Shown: piece by piece, positions 12,404 to 23,998 of the stretch
Position numbering within the stretch: position 1 is the stretch's first letter
Layout: every line of letters begins with the position of its first letter
Assembly (NCBI RefSeq): GCF_003265705.1
Contig: NW_020312817.1
Location: forward strand, 51,683,504-51,747,503
Length of the DNA stretch: 64,000 bases
Reading direction: 5' to 3'
Source: Callorhinus ursinus
Taxonomy: Eukaryota; Chordata; Mammalia; Carnivora; Otariidae
Notes under the pieces: generated by a model
The model's input: the letters and a program-made list of their open reading frames with translations, nothing else
Told to the model about the DNA's origin: nothing
The model's database searches: none
Translations under genes and position numbers: made by a program

Positions 12404-12411
12404 TGTCTGTC
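12373..12411 (+). repeat. (GT)15 microsatellite with CTGT extension
   Basis: About 15 uninterrupted GT units are followed by two CTGT units. It sits between two L1 3'-end-like pieces. Confidence 0.97.
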
Positions 12412-12424
12412 TTTTAAAAAAAGC

Positions 12425-12535
12425 CTTCCTTTCAGTCCCTCATGGAGATGTGATTGGTGGTTACCTCTAGGTAAAAGGAATGGAGTGATTTTTATTTATA
12501 TTTTATTTTTTTATTTGTGTTTCTGGTGAACCTAT
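12425..12535 (+). repeat. Second old LINE-1 3'-end-like fragment
   Basis: The text 'gtgattggtggttacctctaggtaaaaggaatggagtgatttttatttatattt' has the form of the old L1 ending 'aacagtggttatctctgggt...gtgatttttattttctt'. Confidence 0.5.
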
Positions 12536-12569
12536 TCTCCTTTTGTTATCAGCCCCAAATACCATATTT

Positions 12570-14205
12570 AAAAACTTTACAGTAAGTACTCTTAGATTCA
12601 GAAAGGCTCAGAGGCGCTCATTTGGACACCCGTGTGCAGGAGGAACTTGGGTTTCTGGGGCGTGGGCGTGGGTGCCAGGCCTTGGGAAGCGGTCATGGCA
12701 GACTGCCTTGCCCTGGGTCCTAAGGATGGTCAGGATTTAGAAATCCTGAGGCGGGTGGGAGGGCGTTCCAGGCAACACAATAATAAGTACATCCTGTCTT
12801 GGAGCAGTGGCCTTCCCAGAGCAGGGGTGAGCCCAGAGGCCAGGGGGCTGTGTGGGGCGTGGAGCCGAGATGGAGGGGCTGGGTGGGGCGCGGCCTTGAA
12901 GGGCCATGGGGTTCTGGGAAAAGAGGAGCCTGAATGTCTAGCTAAAAATTGTCCTGGGTATGTGTGTGAGTGTGCACGCGAGTATTAACTGTGGCATTCA
13001 GAACAAGGGATAATTGGAAAAACATGACCGATGCTGAGCCACACGCATTTGGGGACATGTGGCTCCGGTTCTGGGATGATTTGTCATTCCTTATTTCAGG
13101 AAAGCAGGAAGACAAAAGATGAAGCGTCGAACGCAACGAAGACTCAGATGCCATGGAGGAGTCAGCATGGGGCCAGGAGCGCCGGCCACCGGCAGCCACG
13201 TCCAGGGGCTGCCATCCACTCCAGGAGCAGCCCCGCCCGCGGGCTGTCTGCGTGCGCAGTGCCAGCTGCCACGGAGGACCCAGGGTGCTCAGCGATCTAA
13301 GCTTTCGCACGCTGGGAGAGGGAACACTGGCACCTTCCCAAGGGTTTGCCGGAAGGGAGCTGGAGGGGCAGCGGGATGGAGAGAAGAGGCTGCAATTCAG
13401 GCAAACTGGAGACAATCCGGGAAACTCCCAGAAACCCCAGCACAAACTGCGGGGAGAGCCTGGGTGATCCGCAGAGGCCTACATGACCTCAGGAAGGCCC
13501 AGAGGCCACTGGCTTCCAAAAACGGGGAAGTTGATGGCATGCATCTCTGCACCTCTGTGTCCCTATCAGCAACGGAAGCTCGGAGTAGGGATGAGGGCAA
13601 GCGCTTGGCTCAGACCTCCAGGGGGCCTAGAGAGGGTGGAGCACCTTAGAGCGTACAGGGGGCTACTCTGGGAGGGTGGGCTCCTGCTGGGATGGCCTGC
13701 AAGGGCCCTGCCATTCACACACCCCCCCTTGAATGAGGTGATGAAGAACAGACTTGCTAACTGCTTCTCTGAGTTAACCTTCACTCACTCAGACCTAGGA
13801 AACCTAATGTATAGAATCGTGGCATTTTAGGACTGGATGCAACACTACCCAACCTTGCTCTGACCTTCATGAAAGCAATGACCGTGGCACCGGCTCTGAG
13901 TAGGGGCTCAACGAATGTGAGGTCCACTTACTGTCCCCATCCCAACCCTGCAGCTCAGGAGACCTGGATGGCAGCCTTCAGCAGGAAAGCTTCCTCCTTG
14001 CTCTTCCAGCCAAGTCCTTTTCCCCCTTCACTCAGCCAAAATAAGGTTGGACTTTTTCAAAGTGTTTACTAGGAAACTAAGAAACAAAAGAGCAAAACTA
14101 AAGGCAAATGACAGAGGTTGAGGAACGATCACAGAATTCCAGAATTCATCAACAATCTTAGGTCAGAGAACCCAACCCAAATCCCCCAAGATTTTTTTGT
14201 TTGTT
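12570..14205. other. Unassigned DNA with a CpG cluster
   Basis: A CpG-dense patch of about 100 bases lies at 13175-13275, with GCGCCGGCC and CCCGCCCGCGGG words. Open frames up to 176 codons cross this patch, as expected where stops are rare. No exon is supported. Confidence 0.45.
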
Positions 14206-14269
14206 TGTTTCTGGAGAAGTGCTTCTTATCTCTTATTCTTATTTTATTATTCCAATCCTCATTTTCATT

Positions 14270-14465
14270 GTATAGTTTGCTAATAATTTTGGGTACGAGC
14301 AATGCGCCAAGTGCTCTGAGATGTGATCATGTATCATTTCATCAGGCTTAGAGGGGGTTCGGTAATTATTGGATAGCAGTTGTTACCCTGGGGTACAGAT
14401 GGGAGCTGAACCCAGGTTGTCTGACTTCAAAACTCGTGCATTGATCACTCTCTACCTCGCCTCTC
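14270..14465 (-). repeat. MIR SINE, minus strand
   Basis: Reads as the complement of MIR: 'gagcaatgcgccaagtgctctgagatgtgatcatgtatcatttcatca', then 'gttgttaccctggggtacagatg', then 'gagctgaacccaggttgtctgacttcaaaactcgtgcattgatcac'. Confidence 0.75.
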
Positions 14466-14794
14466 TTTGGTCATGTGTTCAAACCCCTCTTTGTAACACA
14501 TCCCTGTAGGCATCTAAGGTGAGGGAGTCCAGCCAGGGGCCACATGGGAACCTTGGGGCTTGTTTCTGGCCAGGCTGACTTTGTGCAGAAGCTCTGTGCG
14601 CGGGCTCACACTGGCTGTGAGACAGTTTGCAACCTCTAGAAGACAAATGAATGGGACCACCATGCATTCCCTTAACTGCATTTTCTTATGGACTTCAGGT
14701 GCAAAAGCTACAGTAATACCAATCCTAGTTCGTGGCACATAAGCAACATGGTTCATACATGGTCCTTCTTTATTTTTTATTTATATCTTTGTTA

Positions 14795-15370
14795 ATTTGT
14801 AAGAAATTGAACATCCACAGACCACCACCCAACATTACAGATAACTTACAACTACCTATATTTGCCTCCCATCCTGCCCCTGACCCCATTTTCTGAGTAA
14901 CTATGCTGAATATCATGTTTACCATTCTCTTACTTTAAAAAATAGGTAGTTTTACCAGATGTATATGTATGTTTAAATATATATGTGTGTGTATATATAT
15001 ATATGTATGCACATATATGTTAAATACATATATATACATTAATATGCATCTGTCTATCTATCATCATCTATATATATTAGTTTTACTTGTTTTCAAACTT
15101 GGGTGATAATGACTGAGCACCAGCACTTTCTGAAATACCCCTTTTTCAGTCAAAATTATGCTACTAAGATTCATCCATGTTATGTAGGTTCTTTCCTTTT
15201 TTTCCTTTGATCCTGTCCATAAAAACAAACAAATAATTTTACCAAGATGTTTTATTACCTTTGCTTCTAATATATCTTGCTGCATTGCTTGAATTTGTTT
15301 TCTTAAAGGATACTTCAAAAAGTCTTCAATGTGGGTCTTTTGTGGCTGGTGACTCGAGGCCTGTATCATG
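14795..15370 (-). repeat. Old LINE-1 3'-UTR, minus strand
   Basis: The text 'accaccacccaacattacagataac', 'ttagttttacttgttttcaaactt' and 'aagattcatccatgttatgtagg' follows the reverse-complement order of an old L1 3' region. An AT-rich microsatellite (about 14965-15075, with TATATA, GTGTGT and CTAT units) is embedded. Confidence 0.6.
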
Positions 15371-15419
15371 AACAACATTTTAATTATGCATTGTCATTCA
15401 CATGTCAACTTGATTAGAC

Positions 15420-16145
15420 ATAAAAGTCCTTGTTCCAAGTTTTTCCTTTAGGATTTGAAACATATTATTCTATTGTCTTTTTGTATCTGGTGTTTCTGTT
15501 CAGAAGTCTGATGTGACTCTCATTCCTTTGTAACTGTTCACTTCTTTCTCTATAGAAGCTTTTAAAATGTTCTTTTTGTCTTTGATATTCTTAAAATTTG
15601 CTATAGTGTAAAAAAAATTTGCTATAGTGTATCTAGAGGTGAGGTCTTCCTTCTCTCCCGTATTTTGCACTCTATCAATCCTTTTTATCTGAGATTGTTT
15701 TTAATTCGGGGAAATATATCTCTATTATTCATCAAATATATTTTTCTTTCTACATATCTTTACCTTCTCCTGGGACTCCTATCATCTGGATGTTAACACT
15801 TGTACTACCATCCTCTGTATTTCCTAACTTTTCTTGTAGATTTTCTATTTCTTTACCTTTTCCCTCTACCTTCGAAGGTAGACTTCCTCAATCTGGTCTT
15901 CCAAATCATTAATTTGTTCTTCAGCTGTATCCATCCCACCATTTAATCTGTTATGTTCTTCTCAACTATTATGTTTTTCTTATCTAATATTCCTAGTTGC
16001 CACTTTCTAAGATTTTTTGCTCTTATTTCATATTACATATTTTATGCTCTATTTCCCTAAATGTATTTAGTTCATTTTAAGTTTTTTATCTATTTTTCTA
16101 AAATTTCTGCTTCAGAGGGAATGTGTCATCCAATTGTGGTTTTCC
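15420..16145 (-). repeat. Old LINE-1/HAL1-type 5' region, minus strand
   Basis: The pyrimidine-rich + strand has 'ctcctgggactcctatcatctggatgttaa', 'tccaaatcattaatttgttcttcagctg' and 'attcctagttgccactttct', in the order of the complement of old L1 5'/ORF1 sequence. A short direct repeat of 'aaatttgctatagtgta' occurs near 15595-15632. Confidence 0.6.
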
Positions 16146-16700
16146 TATTGAGATGGGGGCACCCCCCCAGGAGTTGAGTTACTTTGGCACATATTTTCCA
16201 GGAGCCTCAGCTACTCTCTGAGAATAGCTGAGGAAGGGTGAAAGATGAAGGCCACCCCCTAGCCATATGCAGAGAGCCCCAGGCACCTGTTTGTCATCAT
16301 ACTACAAAGCAACTCCTCAGATCAGAAGGAGATGGTCTCTCTAGAGGCCATCCACCAGTCTGGGGTAAGAGAGGGAAGACTAGAATGCTGCAGGGCTGAG
16401 TCAGTCCCAACATGTTCTCCCCAACTACCCCCTCCAGAGGGGTCTGTGCACTTCCCTGCTACTATCCCCATAGACACTTGCCCACATTCCTGGGCCATTG
16501 CCTCCAAAATCTGTAATAAGAGGCACACAGTGCTTGTCCAAATGTGATATAGGGGAAAACAAGAAAAGACTTTAAATGACTTTTCTCTAATTTAACCTCT
16601 CATTGTCATAATCAGCCACTCTCCATCTTGGCCTTTGCCATACCCAACACACCAGTTCAAAGCAGCCTTAGGTCTCCCTAGATGATTCTAGCTTTGGGGG
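16146..16700. other. Unassigned DNA
   Basis: No gene or repeat identified. Mixed composition between LINE-1 blocks. Confidence 0.5.
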
Positions 16701-16710
16701 TTGTTATTGG

Positions 16711-16723
16711 TGCACGCGCGCAC

Positions 16724-16754
<31 letters not shown>
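16711..16754 (+). repeat. Alternating purine-pyrimidine tract (CG/CA then GT)
   Basis: A strict alternation of about 44 bases: a 'gcacgcgcgcacgcg' head followed by about 14 GT units. Such tracts adopt Z-DNA under negative supercoiling in vitro. Confidence 0.95.
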
Positions 16755-16954
16755 GTGTCGGTGATGGTTGTGCTTTTATTTACTAGATTCTGTATTTCTT
16801 TCTATAGATTTTCTGGGGCTGATTCCCAGGGAGGGAGCTATCATGTTCATGAATATCTCCATCTTGGTAGGAATCAGGAACATTAATTTTTACCAATTTT
16901 TTGTGTAGGTTCTCCTCATTGTCTATTTGAGCATCCCTGAAAAGCAGATTATCT

Positions 16955-17125
16955 CTGGTTTATTTATTTTTCATATATATAACATATATATAATTGTGGT
17001 AAGAATACATAACGAGATCTATCTTCTTAATAATTTTTTAAGTATGCACTATAGTACTGTTTACTACAAGAGTGATGTTGTACAGAAGATCTCTAGAACT
17101 TATTCATCTCACATAACTGAAACAG
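16955..17125 (-). repeat. LINE-1 3'-UTR fragment, minus strand
   Basis: The text 'taattgtggtaagaatacataacgagatctatcttcttaa', then 'gttgtacagaagatctctagaacttattcatct', is the complement of an L1 3'-UTR. Confidence 0.6.
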
Positions 17126-17126
17126 A

Positions 17127-17160
17127 CAAGTGGGACTACATCACACTAAAAAGCACAAAG
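17127..17160 (+). repeat. Short LINE-1 ORF2 fragment
   Basis: The text 'aagtgggactacatcacactaaaaagc' is a well-conserved ORF2 word (residues KWDYITLKS). It joins abruptly to the minus-strand piece on its left. Confidence 0.6.
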
Positions 17161-17289
17161 CCAAAGCCAACTGCAATCTGACTGTCCTAAGATTTTTGCT
17201 GTTAATACTTCAATGTGGATAGATCCTGCCATGACCTCCAAGAAGTTGTAATGATGTACATGCCAACTAGGTGTTTGAGATTCCTATTT

Positions 17290-17735
17290 CCTGAGACCTG
17301 TTATTAATGCTGGATAATAGTGATCTTTAAAAATTTTGCCAAACTATTGGTGAAAAAAATATAACTCCTTGTTTATGTAATTTGTAGTCCCCAATCTGCA
17401 GAACGGTTGGGCACCATTTCATATGTTAATTAGCTGTTGGCACTTCCATGAAATGCTCATTCTTAACATTTGCCCTGTCTGCTTTTCAGTTGCTTTTGTT
17501 CTTATTGATTTGTAGAATTTGTTTTTTATTATTAACATTGACCCTCATTACATGCACTTTAAATATTTTCTCCTCTAAAGCAGAGGGAAGGTGATTTTCA
17601 TTTAACTGTGTTTGTCTTTGAAAATACAGATATTTAAAAATACAGAATGTAGTTGGATCTTTCAATATTTTCCTTTAAGACCTCTGAGTTTTACGTATTG
17701 CCTAGGAAGGTCTTCCCCATCCCAAAATTAGAAGA
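17290..17735 (-). repeat. LINE-1 ORF2/3' fragment, minus strand
   Basis: The text 'cttattgatttgtagaatttgttttttattatt', 'aatattttctcct' and 'cctaggaaggtcttccccatccc' follows the reverse-complement order of an old L1 3' ORF2 region. Confidence 0.55.
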
Positions 17736-18537
17736 TGAAAAAAAAACTTCCAAAGGATCTAAATAAACATTTCTCCACAGTAGATATGCAGATGGACAAT
17801 AAACACGTGAGAAGATGCTCACTCAATATCATTAACCAGGAGAGAAATGCCAATCAAAACCACAATGAGATACCACATCATATCCTCTAGGATGGTTATA
17901 ATAAAAAAAAGACCAGTAATAGCAAGTAGAAGTATTTGAACCCTAATATACTGCTGGTGGGAATACAAAATGATGTAACCACTTTGGAAAATAGTCTGGC
18001 AGTTCCTCAAAATATTAAGCATAGAGTGACTATATAATCTAGCAATTCCACTCCTAGGTAAATACTCAAGAGAAATGAAAACAGATGTTCATTCAAAAAC
18101 TTGTACACAAATGTCCATAACACTGTTATTCTTTATAACCACAAAGTAGGAACAACCAAATGTCCATCACATGATGAATGAATGAATGAGTGAATGAATA
18201 AAACATGGTATACCCATACAATGGAATATTATTAGGCAATAAAAAGGAATGGAATACTGACACATGTTACAACATGGACGAACCTGGGAAACATGCTAAG
18301 TAAAAGAAGTCACTACCAAAAGATTACATAATACATGATTCCATTTACATAAAATGTTGACAATAGGCATATCTATAGAGATAGAAAGTATATTAGTGGT
18401 TGCCTAGGACTGGAGAGGTGTTGTGATGGTTGTACAACTCTGGGAATATACTGAAAGGCATTAAATTGTACACTTTAAATGGGTAAGCTGCATGATATGT
18501 GAATGATATCTCAATAAAGTTGTTATTTTTTTTTAAA
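17736..18537 (+). repeat. LINE-1 3' end (ORF2 end plus 3'-UTR), plus strand
   Basis: About 800 bases in full L1 order: 'gccaatcaaaaccacaatgagataccac', 'actgctggtgggaatacaaaatg', 'tctagcaattccactcctaggta', 'aaatgtccatcacatgatgaatg', 'tacaatggaatattattaggcaat', and the 3'-UTR 'gtacactttaaatgggtaa' ending 'caataaagttgttatttttt'. It is the best preserved of the old L1 pieces, but the reading frame is broken. An imperfect GAAT array is embedded near 18175-18200. Confidence 0.88.
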
Positions 18538-18539
18538 TC

Positions 18540-18830
18540 TGCCTTAAGTGAACAAGAAATTTATTTGCTCTAACAATGGAAAGTCCAGGATAAAGACTAA
18601 CATCAGGAGGACATGGCTTTTCTCCATCTCTATCCTTGATCTTTGGAATGTATAAAATTTACTCTCAGGCTTTTCATGGTTAGTACATGGCCATTGTAAA
18701 ATAACCCAGGAGAATTGAGTGTTTTGATTGGCTGGGCTAGGGTCACATGCTTGACTGCTGCTGAGGAAGGAGCTCCACTGAGCCCACACAAATTAAAAGT
18801 GTGTGAAGGAGTAGATCCTCAAGTGAAGTT
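18540..18830 (+). repeat. Ancient interspersed repeat, class unassigned (copy A)
   Basis: Includes 'aagaaatttatttgctctaac', 'ggaaagtccagga' and 'gattggctgggctagggtcacatgc'. The last block resembles text in 54380-54860. I recognise the pattern as a repeated mammalian sequence but cannot name it. Confidence 0.45.
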
Positions 18831-18929
18831 TGTAAGCTTTTTCAGGAAGAAGAGGCAACAGATGCTGGAGAAGCAATAGATGTTCAATATGGAGGCAATC
18901 TAATTATCTGAAAATAATGATTTTTTTCT

Positions 18930-19320
18930 CTTCATTTCCAATATTTATGCTACTCAAATTTTCTTTTCTTATTGCATCATCTGGGTTGTCCAGAACTTTG
19001 TTGAAAAATTGTAGCAATAGTATTCCCTGACTTTAATGGGAATGCCTCTAGTATTTTAACATTCTAAATAAAGTGATTTGGATAACATTTGACACTCTTT
19101 ACCAAGTAAGAAAAATACCATTGTAGGCCCAACTAATTGAAAATTTTTAATTAAAAATGCATGTTGAGTTTTATTAAATGTCTATGGCTATAATTACACA
19201 TTTTTCTCTTTTGTGTAGCGAATTACATGAATAAATTTCTTAACATTAGACAGTTTCTGTATTTCTATGAATAGCTTTTATAATGTTGGGGGATGAACAA
19301 ACTTTCTTATAAAAAGTAAG
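18930..19320 (-). repeat. LINE-1 ORF2 (reverse transcriptase region) fragment, minus strand
   Basis: The text 'aaaatgcatgttgagttttattaaatg', 'ttacacatttttctcttttgtgtag' and 'gaattacatgaataaatttcttaacatta' follows the complement of the L1 RT region. Many substitutions. Confidence 0.65.
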
Positions 19321-19639
19321 AAGTTGTGATATTTTTCTATTTCAGGGGGAATTCCTGGTTAAGGGAGAAAAATTTACTGAGTCCATGTGGAGAGCATATA
19401 TGAGCCAAGATTCAAGGATATAGAAAAAGAATATGGTAGCATGCTCTGTTTTCAAGCCCAGGTTTTAGGCTTTTGCCCTTCCTGGTCCCAAGGCACTGAC
19501 AGTAACCATGTAAGAGGCAGATCCTCAGGATAGCCCAATCCACCAACTGCTCCTTCCACATGGGCTCTATAGGGATAGTCATGGGGGTAAAGAACAGGAT
19601 CAAGATCTGATGGACAGGAAGAGGTACTCAGAAGACAGA

Positions 19640-19740
19640 TGAAGAGAGAGCCAGTGACTTGCCTACAGATACACAGGTTTTGAGCTCAGGCACTCTACCT
19701 CCCAAACCTGAGCTCTTAGCCTCACCACTATACTTCCCTG
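19640..19740 (-). repeat. MIR fragment, minus strand
   Basis: The text 'gtgacttgcctacagatacacaggttttgagctcaggcactctacctcc...cctcaccactatact' is the complement of the 5' half of MIR. Confidence 0.65.
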
Positions 19741-20299
19741 GAGGCTGGTCTGCTCATAACTGCTCATAACAGGACTACAAATATGTTGGAATTGAAATTT
19801 CAGGGAAGGAAGTCACCAACCCCCTTGTTCCTGGCTGCATCTGAGGCCTCTTCTGGGTCACAGAGTCCTTTCCACCAGGATTAGCTGCCTGGTCCCCTCC
19901 AACACTGCTGCCCAAACGGTTCTCAAAGATCAAGTCCTCCTATTCTCACACCATCCACATTCTTCTAGACAGGGAGAGTTTCTAAGAAAAGGAAAAAATT
20001 TATGGAAATCCCAGCCAGACTCAGACTGAGAAAAGATGGACCCCATCACAATATTCATGCAACTAACAGTGCTTATGTTTAGAAATACTAGACTGGACAT
20101 CAAAATGAATAGAATCCTTGGAAACCCACAGGGCTTTGGTAATTCTTGAAAAGTCTGACTTATTATCTTAGATATGATGAAGGGAGAGTGGAAAAATGTA
20201 GGATAAACCTCAGTAATGGCTGAAGACAACGTTGGGGCTAGCCAGCTCTTCCTACCAGGGAAGAGTGGTGATTTCATAGGCCCACATAAAGAGAAATAA

Positions 20300-21160
20300 C
20301 ATTCATTCATGTTTTTGATAAATAACTACCTAGTTCTTTCTGTGTGCAATGCAGCCCACTAGCTGCTGGTGAACACGGTAGACATGGCCTTGCTTTGACA
20401 GAGTTTGGAGTCTAATGAAAGAGACAGTCAACAAGAAAATAAATTTCAAATCCTACTATGAGGGATGAGAAGAGTGTACTATGAAGAGGAGTAGAGCAGG
20501 TACACACATGGAGTGTCAAGGGTGAAAAGAAGCCACCTTTTTGAAGAGGAAGGGAGGCACAACATGGGTGAAGTCTTGGCAGTAAGAAAGGGCTTGACTT
20601 GTTCAAGGACCTGGAAGACAAGTGCTGTAGGAGCATCATGTGCTGGGGTAGACTCATGTAAGATGACATTGAACAAGTATCAGGGCCAAATCATGTAGAT
20701 CCTCTTTGACCACGTTAAGGAGTATGAGTTTTATTCTAACTAATATGTGAAATGCATTAGGCAGGTAAATAAAGTAATCCAATTTCCTTTTTGTTTTAAA
20801 TTGCTCTAACTTCTGTGTAAAATGGGTGGGAAAGGGCAGCAAAGGAAATAGGGAAACTAGTTAAAGGGAAATTTCCAGATGAGAAATTATAGAAACTTGG
20901 GCCAGAATGGTGTCAGTGGAAATGGAGAGAAGTAAGTGGACCAGAGATGCATGTTGGAGGGAGAATCAAGAGAACTTGAAGATGAAGACAATGTAGGAAA
21001 TAAAGGAGCGTGGGGAATCCATGAATACTCCCAGGTTTCTAGATGGAGCAACTTTATTGGATGGTGATACCATCTTAAGATAGGAAAGCCTAGGAAGGGG
21101 TGAGTCTTGAAAAGGTAAATCAAAAGCCCTAATTCAGGCATGTAGAAGTTAAATACCTAC
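20300..21160 (-). repeat. Long LINE L2 fragment, minus strand
   Basis: About 860 bases in L2 complement order: 'attcattcatg' start, 'acatggccttgctttgacagagtttggagtctaatgaaagagac', 'gggccaaatcatgtagatcctctttgaccacgttaaggagtatgagttttattct', 'actcccaggtttctagatggagcaac'. Frames within it (for example 20412-20669, minus) are shadows. Confidence 0.8.
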
Positions 21161-21774
21161 ACTTCAAACTCTCTTTTCTCTTGGACCACACACTGGGCCT
21201 AACCCCTGGCAGACCCTTGTCTGATGGGAGTGGTGTCGGCCACTACCAGCCAACCACCAAGGACTCGAACACAGGAGGGCCCTGGAAGATCTCATCACCC
21301 ACTCTTTGCCCCAGCCCCACAGTGACGGGTCTCCAGCAGCCTCATAGGGTTCCAGTACCCCTCCCCCATTTCTCCATCTGGACAGGAGGATGGAGCTGAC
21401 CCTGGGAGTGACTCTTGGCCTCTACTGGGAAACTGGCTCCCAGCAACCTCCTCCCCCTGCGTCAATCCTCTTCCCCTAAATGCTTCCCAGCTTCCCATAT
21501 GGTCTCCAGATACCCCGCACCCTCTCCCCTGGGTGCAATCATCATTCCTAGGGTCAGTTCAGCCCCTTGGATCCCTCAATCTAGGGAGAGTCATGAGTCC
21601 ATCTGTCATCACCCACCTCCCTGGGAACTGAGGAGGGCAGGGAGCCAGGCCAGCAGGCAGAGCACATCTGTATCTCCTTGTTAAAGTCCAGCTCTGTTGG
21701 TTAATCTATGGAAGAGCCCAGCTGTGAAGTCTAGCAAAAATGCAGGAATCACTAGTTTGAGCTCATTGCCCACA
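21161..21774. other. Unassigned GC-moderate DNA
   Basis: No gene supported. Overlapping frames of up to 89 codons on both strands with no domain. Confidence 0.5.
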
Positions 21775-22330
21775 GATGCCCCCTCCCTATCATCGCGTAT
21801 GTCCTGTTCATCATCCTTGACTTAGCTCAAAGGTCATCTCATCTGGGAAGACTTCCTAATTCCCAGGCAGATCCAGTCACACCCTCTCCCCTACTTCCTT
21901 GACCAGACCACAATGGCAGGCCTGATTGCACTGTCCTAATAGTGTAACAGTCTGATTACTTGTCTCTCTTTTCAGTTATGTATGTGCTGTCTAATATGGT
22001 TCACATTGGTCACATACGGCTATTCAATTTAAATTAATTACAATTAAATAGAATAAAAATTCAGTTCCCCAGCCACCCTAGCCACATTTTAGGTGCTCAA
22101 TAGCCATAAGTGACCAGTGACTCCCATGAGACATCACAGAGAGCATGCTCATCATCACAGGAAGTTCTCTTGAATCATGCTGCATTCTCTTGAGCAGTGC
22201 TAAGGGCTCCCTGAGAACCAAACTGGGTCTTACTAATCTTTGTACCCCTGCATAGCATCTAGAACATAGAAGATGCTAAATATATACGGATTGAGTGAGT
22301 GGATGAGAGAATAAGTTCTGGACACCACAT
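21775..22330 (+). repeat. LINE L2 3' end, interrupted by MER5A
   Basis: The left half is 21775-21975 ('tcaaaggtcatctcatctgggaagacttcctaattcccagg'). The right half resumes after about 22160 ('aagggctccctgagaaccaaactgggtcttactaatctttgtacccctgcatagcatctagaaca') and ends with 'attgagtgagtggatga'. The two halves are consecutive in L2 order, so the insert between them came later. Confidence 0.8.
21983..22145 (+). mobile_element. MER5A-like hAT-Charlie element nested in L2
   Basis: The left end reads 'gtgctgtctaatatgg'; the right part reads 'gccacattttaggtgctcaatagccataagtgaccagtgactcccatgagacatcaca'. These are the two ends of MER5A, a non-autonomous hAT DNA transposon, with part of the middle missing. 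No transposase. Confidence 0.75.
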
Positions 22331-23970
22331 GTCAAGAAGAATATAGATGGCCTGCATGAGGGAAGTTTTAAAACGGGGACCAGGACAAAATATGTAGGAG
22401 AAAGACAAAGAAGACAACTCAGTGTGGGCAGGGGGGCCTTTCCATGTCCTGAGACACTAGAATGCTATTGCCAGTGCCCTTCAGTAGCGCCATTATGTTG
22501 GCGCATACCTGCACAGGACTGCTTGTTCCTACCAGCTTCTCCTCTGCAACACCTCTTTTCAACTCTCTACAAATCCATGAGCCCTACTATCCTTGCAAGC
22601 CCCCTAGAAGGCTCTCCTGACCAACTTCCACTTGTCCCACTCTCCACAGTCTGCCGAGCACCCGCAGCACAGTTTCAAGGAGCTCCGTTTGGCAGCTGCC
22701 ATCACTGTTCATTTTGTGTTCCCATGCATATGCCTCATATCCATGACTGCTCTCTTGTTCAGGCTGACCAACAGATCCCAAGGGATGTCAGACTTGGGCT
22801 TTCCAGGGACAAGAACTGTATTTTAATGATCAGGGCAGAAAGGGACTCCCTAAAGGCTCTTGCTTGTTTTCTCAACAGGCAAAGGACTTATAGGGAAGGA
22901 CCATGACATCTGGTCTTGTGGGAACAAGTAATCCAGAATCTTGTCCACCAGGGCAGACACAAAACAGGTACTTAAGGGAGCGCAAGATGACACTGTTTCT
23001 CTTCTACAACCTCAAGTGAATTTTATACAACAGTTTCTCCTCAGGCCGAGTGGCCGGGCCCTGGGCAAAGCGAGGGACACAGCTTTGAACTTCGAGGATT
23101 TGAAGAAGCTGAATCTCTCCTCCTCCCCTGCTCTGTGTTTTCCTCTATCAGCTCCTATTTCAGTACCTTGAGCCCCATAGTCTTCCTTTGTTCTCCGAGA
23201 ATCCATGGGAGATGAATTGGACAACACTGTGGCTCTGGCTTGGCTCTTTAAAGGCTCCTAATTGACCTTAGAGCTATCCCTGTATTCACTGCTTCACAGA
23301 AACACATTTGCCATCAGAAAGGTCTCTCTGTCCCTGGACCCATTTCTCTGTGGCCCCTGGGCTTGTCTGGAGTTTGTGCACAAGGAAAGTGGTAGTAAAG
23401 TTCTGCTATATCCTTGGAGATAGTTCAATTTCTTCTTCACCCTAGAACCTAGGCCATTCTCAACGACAGGCCTGAGGCCCCAGATGGCAGCTCCATCAAT
23501 GCCAAGGTTGTGGAGGGTGATGTAGTATTTAGAATGTCTGTATTCATTCACCTTGTCCTTCCACTGGGCTCTCAAAATTAGCCTCTTTGACCCAAACACT
23601 ATCCCTTAAAGAGAACCACAACTATTCTCTGTCCTGTAAAAGAGAGTGGTCCTCAGCAAGCTCATCTTTGGCACCTAGAGGGTGGACACACACTGTGCCT
23701 CATGCACAATCCCTTCTCATTGGTTCTGTGTGACAGCTGTCCCATTAGAGGGAAGGCTCTTATAGTCATGATTTTAGAGGTTTAGCACAGTCCAGGAACA
23801 TGCACTGTTGCTATGAGGTTTGTTTGTGCACAGCTTTGTGTGAGGTATTGGGAAAGTGTTCTGATCTTCAAATCTGTATCTTCTCATAAGATGTATTCCT
23901 CTGGGTTGAGGCTTGCCTTCCTCTAGCCTTTCTTCTTAAACAATGATATTCCTGTCTCCCCTGAGGGGCT
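22331..23970. other. Unassigned DNA
   Basis: No repeat named with confidence, although 22540-22840 has a faint L2 look. No exon is supported; the 160-codon frame at 22424-22906 matches no family. Confidence 0.45.
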
Positions 23971-23978
23971 CCTGGGGC

Positions 23979-23998
23979 TGGACCCACAGGGGGCGCTT
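23979..23998 (+). promoter_or_regulatory. CTCF-like motif
   Basis: The word tggacccacagggggcgctt carries the AGGGGGCGCT core of the CTCF consensus, with two changes in the upstream CCAC part. Occupancy is unknown. Confidence 0.35.

Noticed and set aside
13119..13649. 176-codon plus-strand frame over a CpG cluster
   Set aside because: Open because the CpG patch lacks stops; three other frames overlap it and no family is recognisable.
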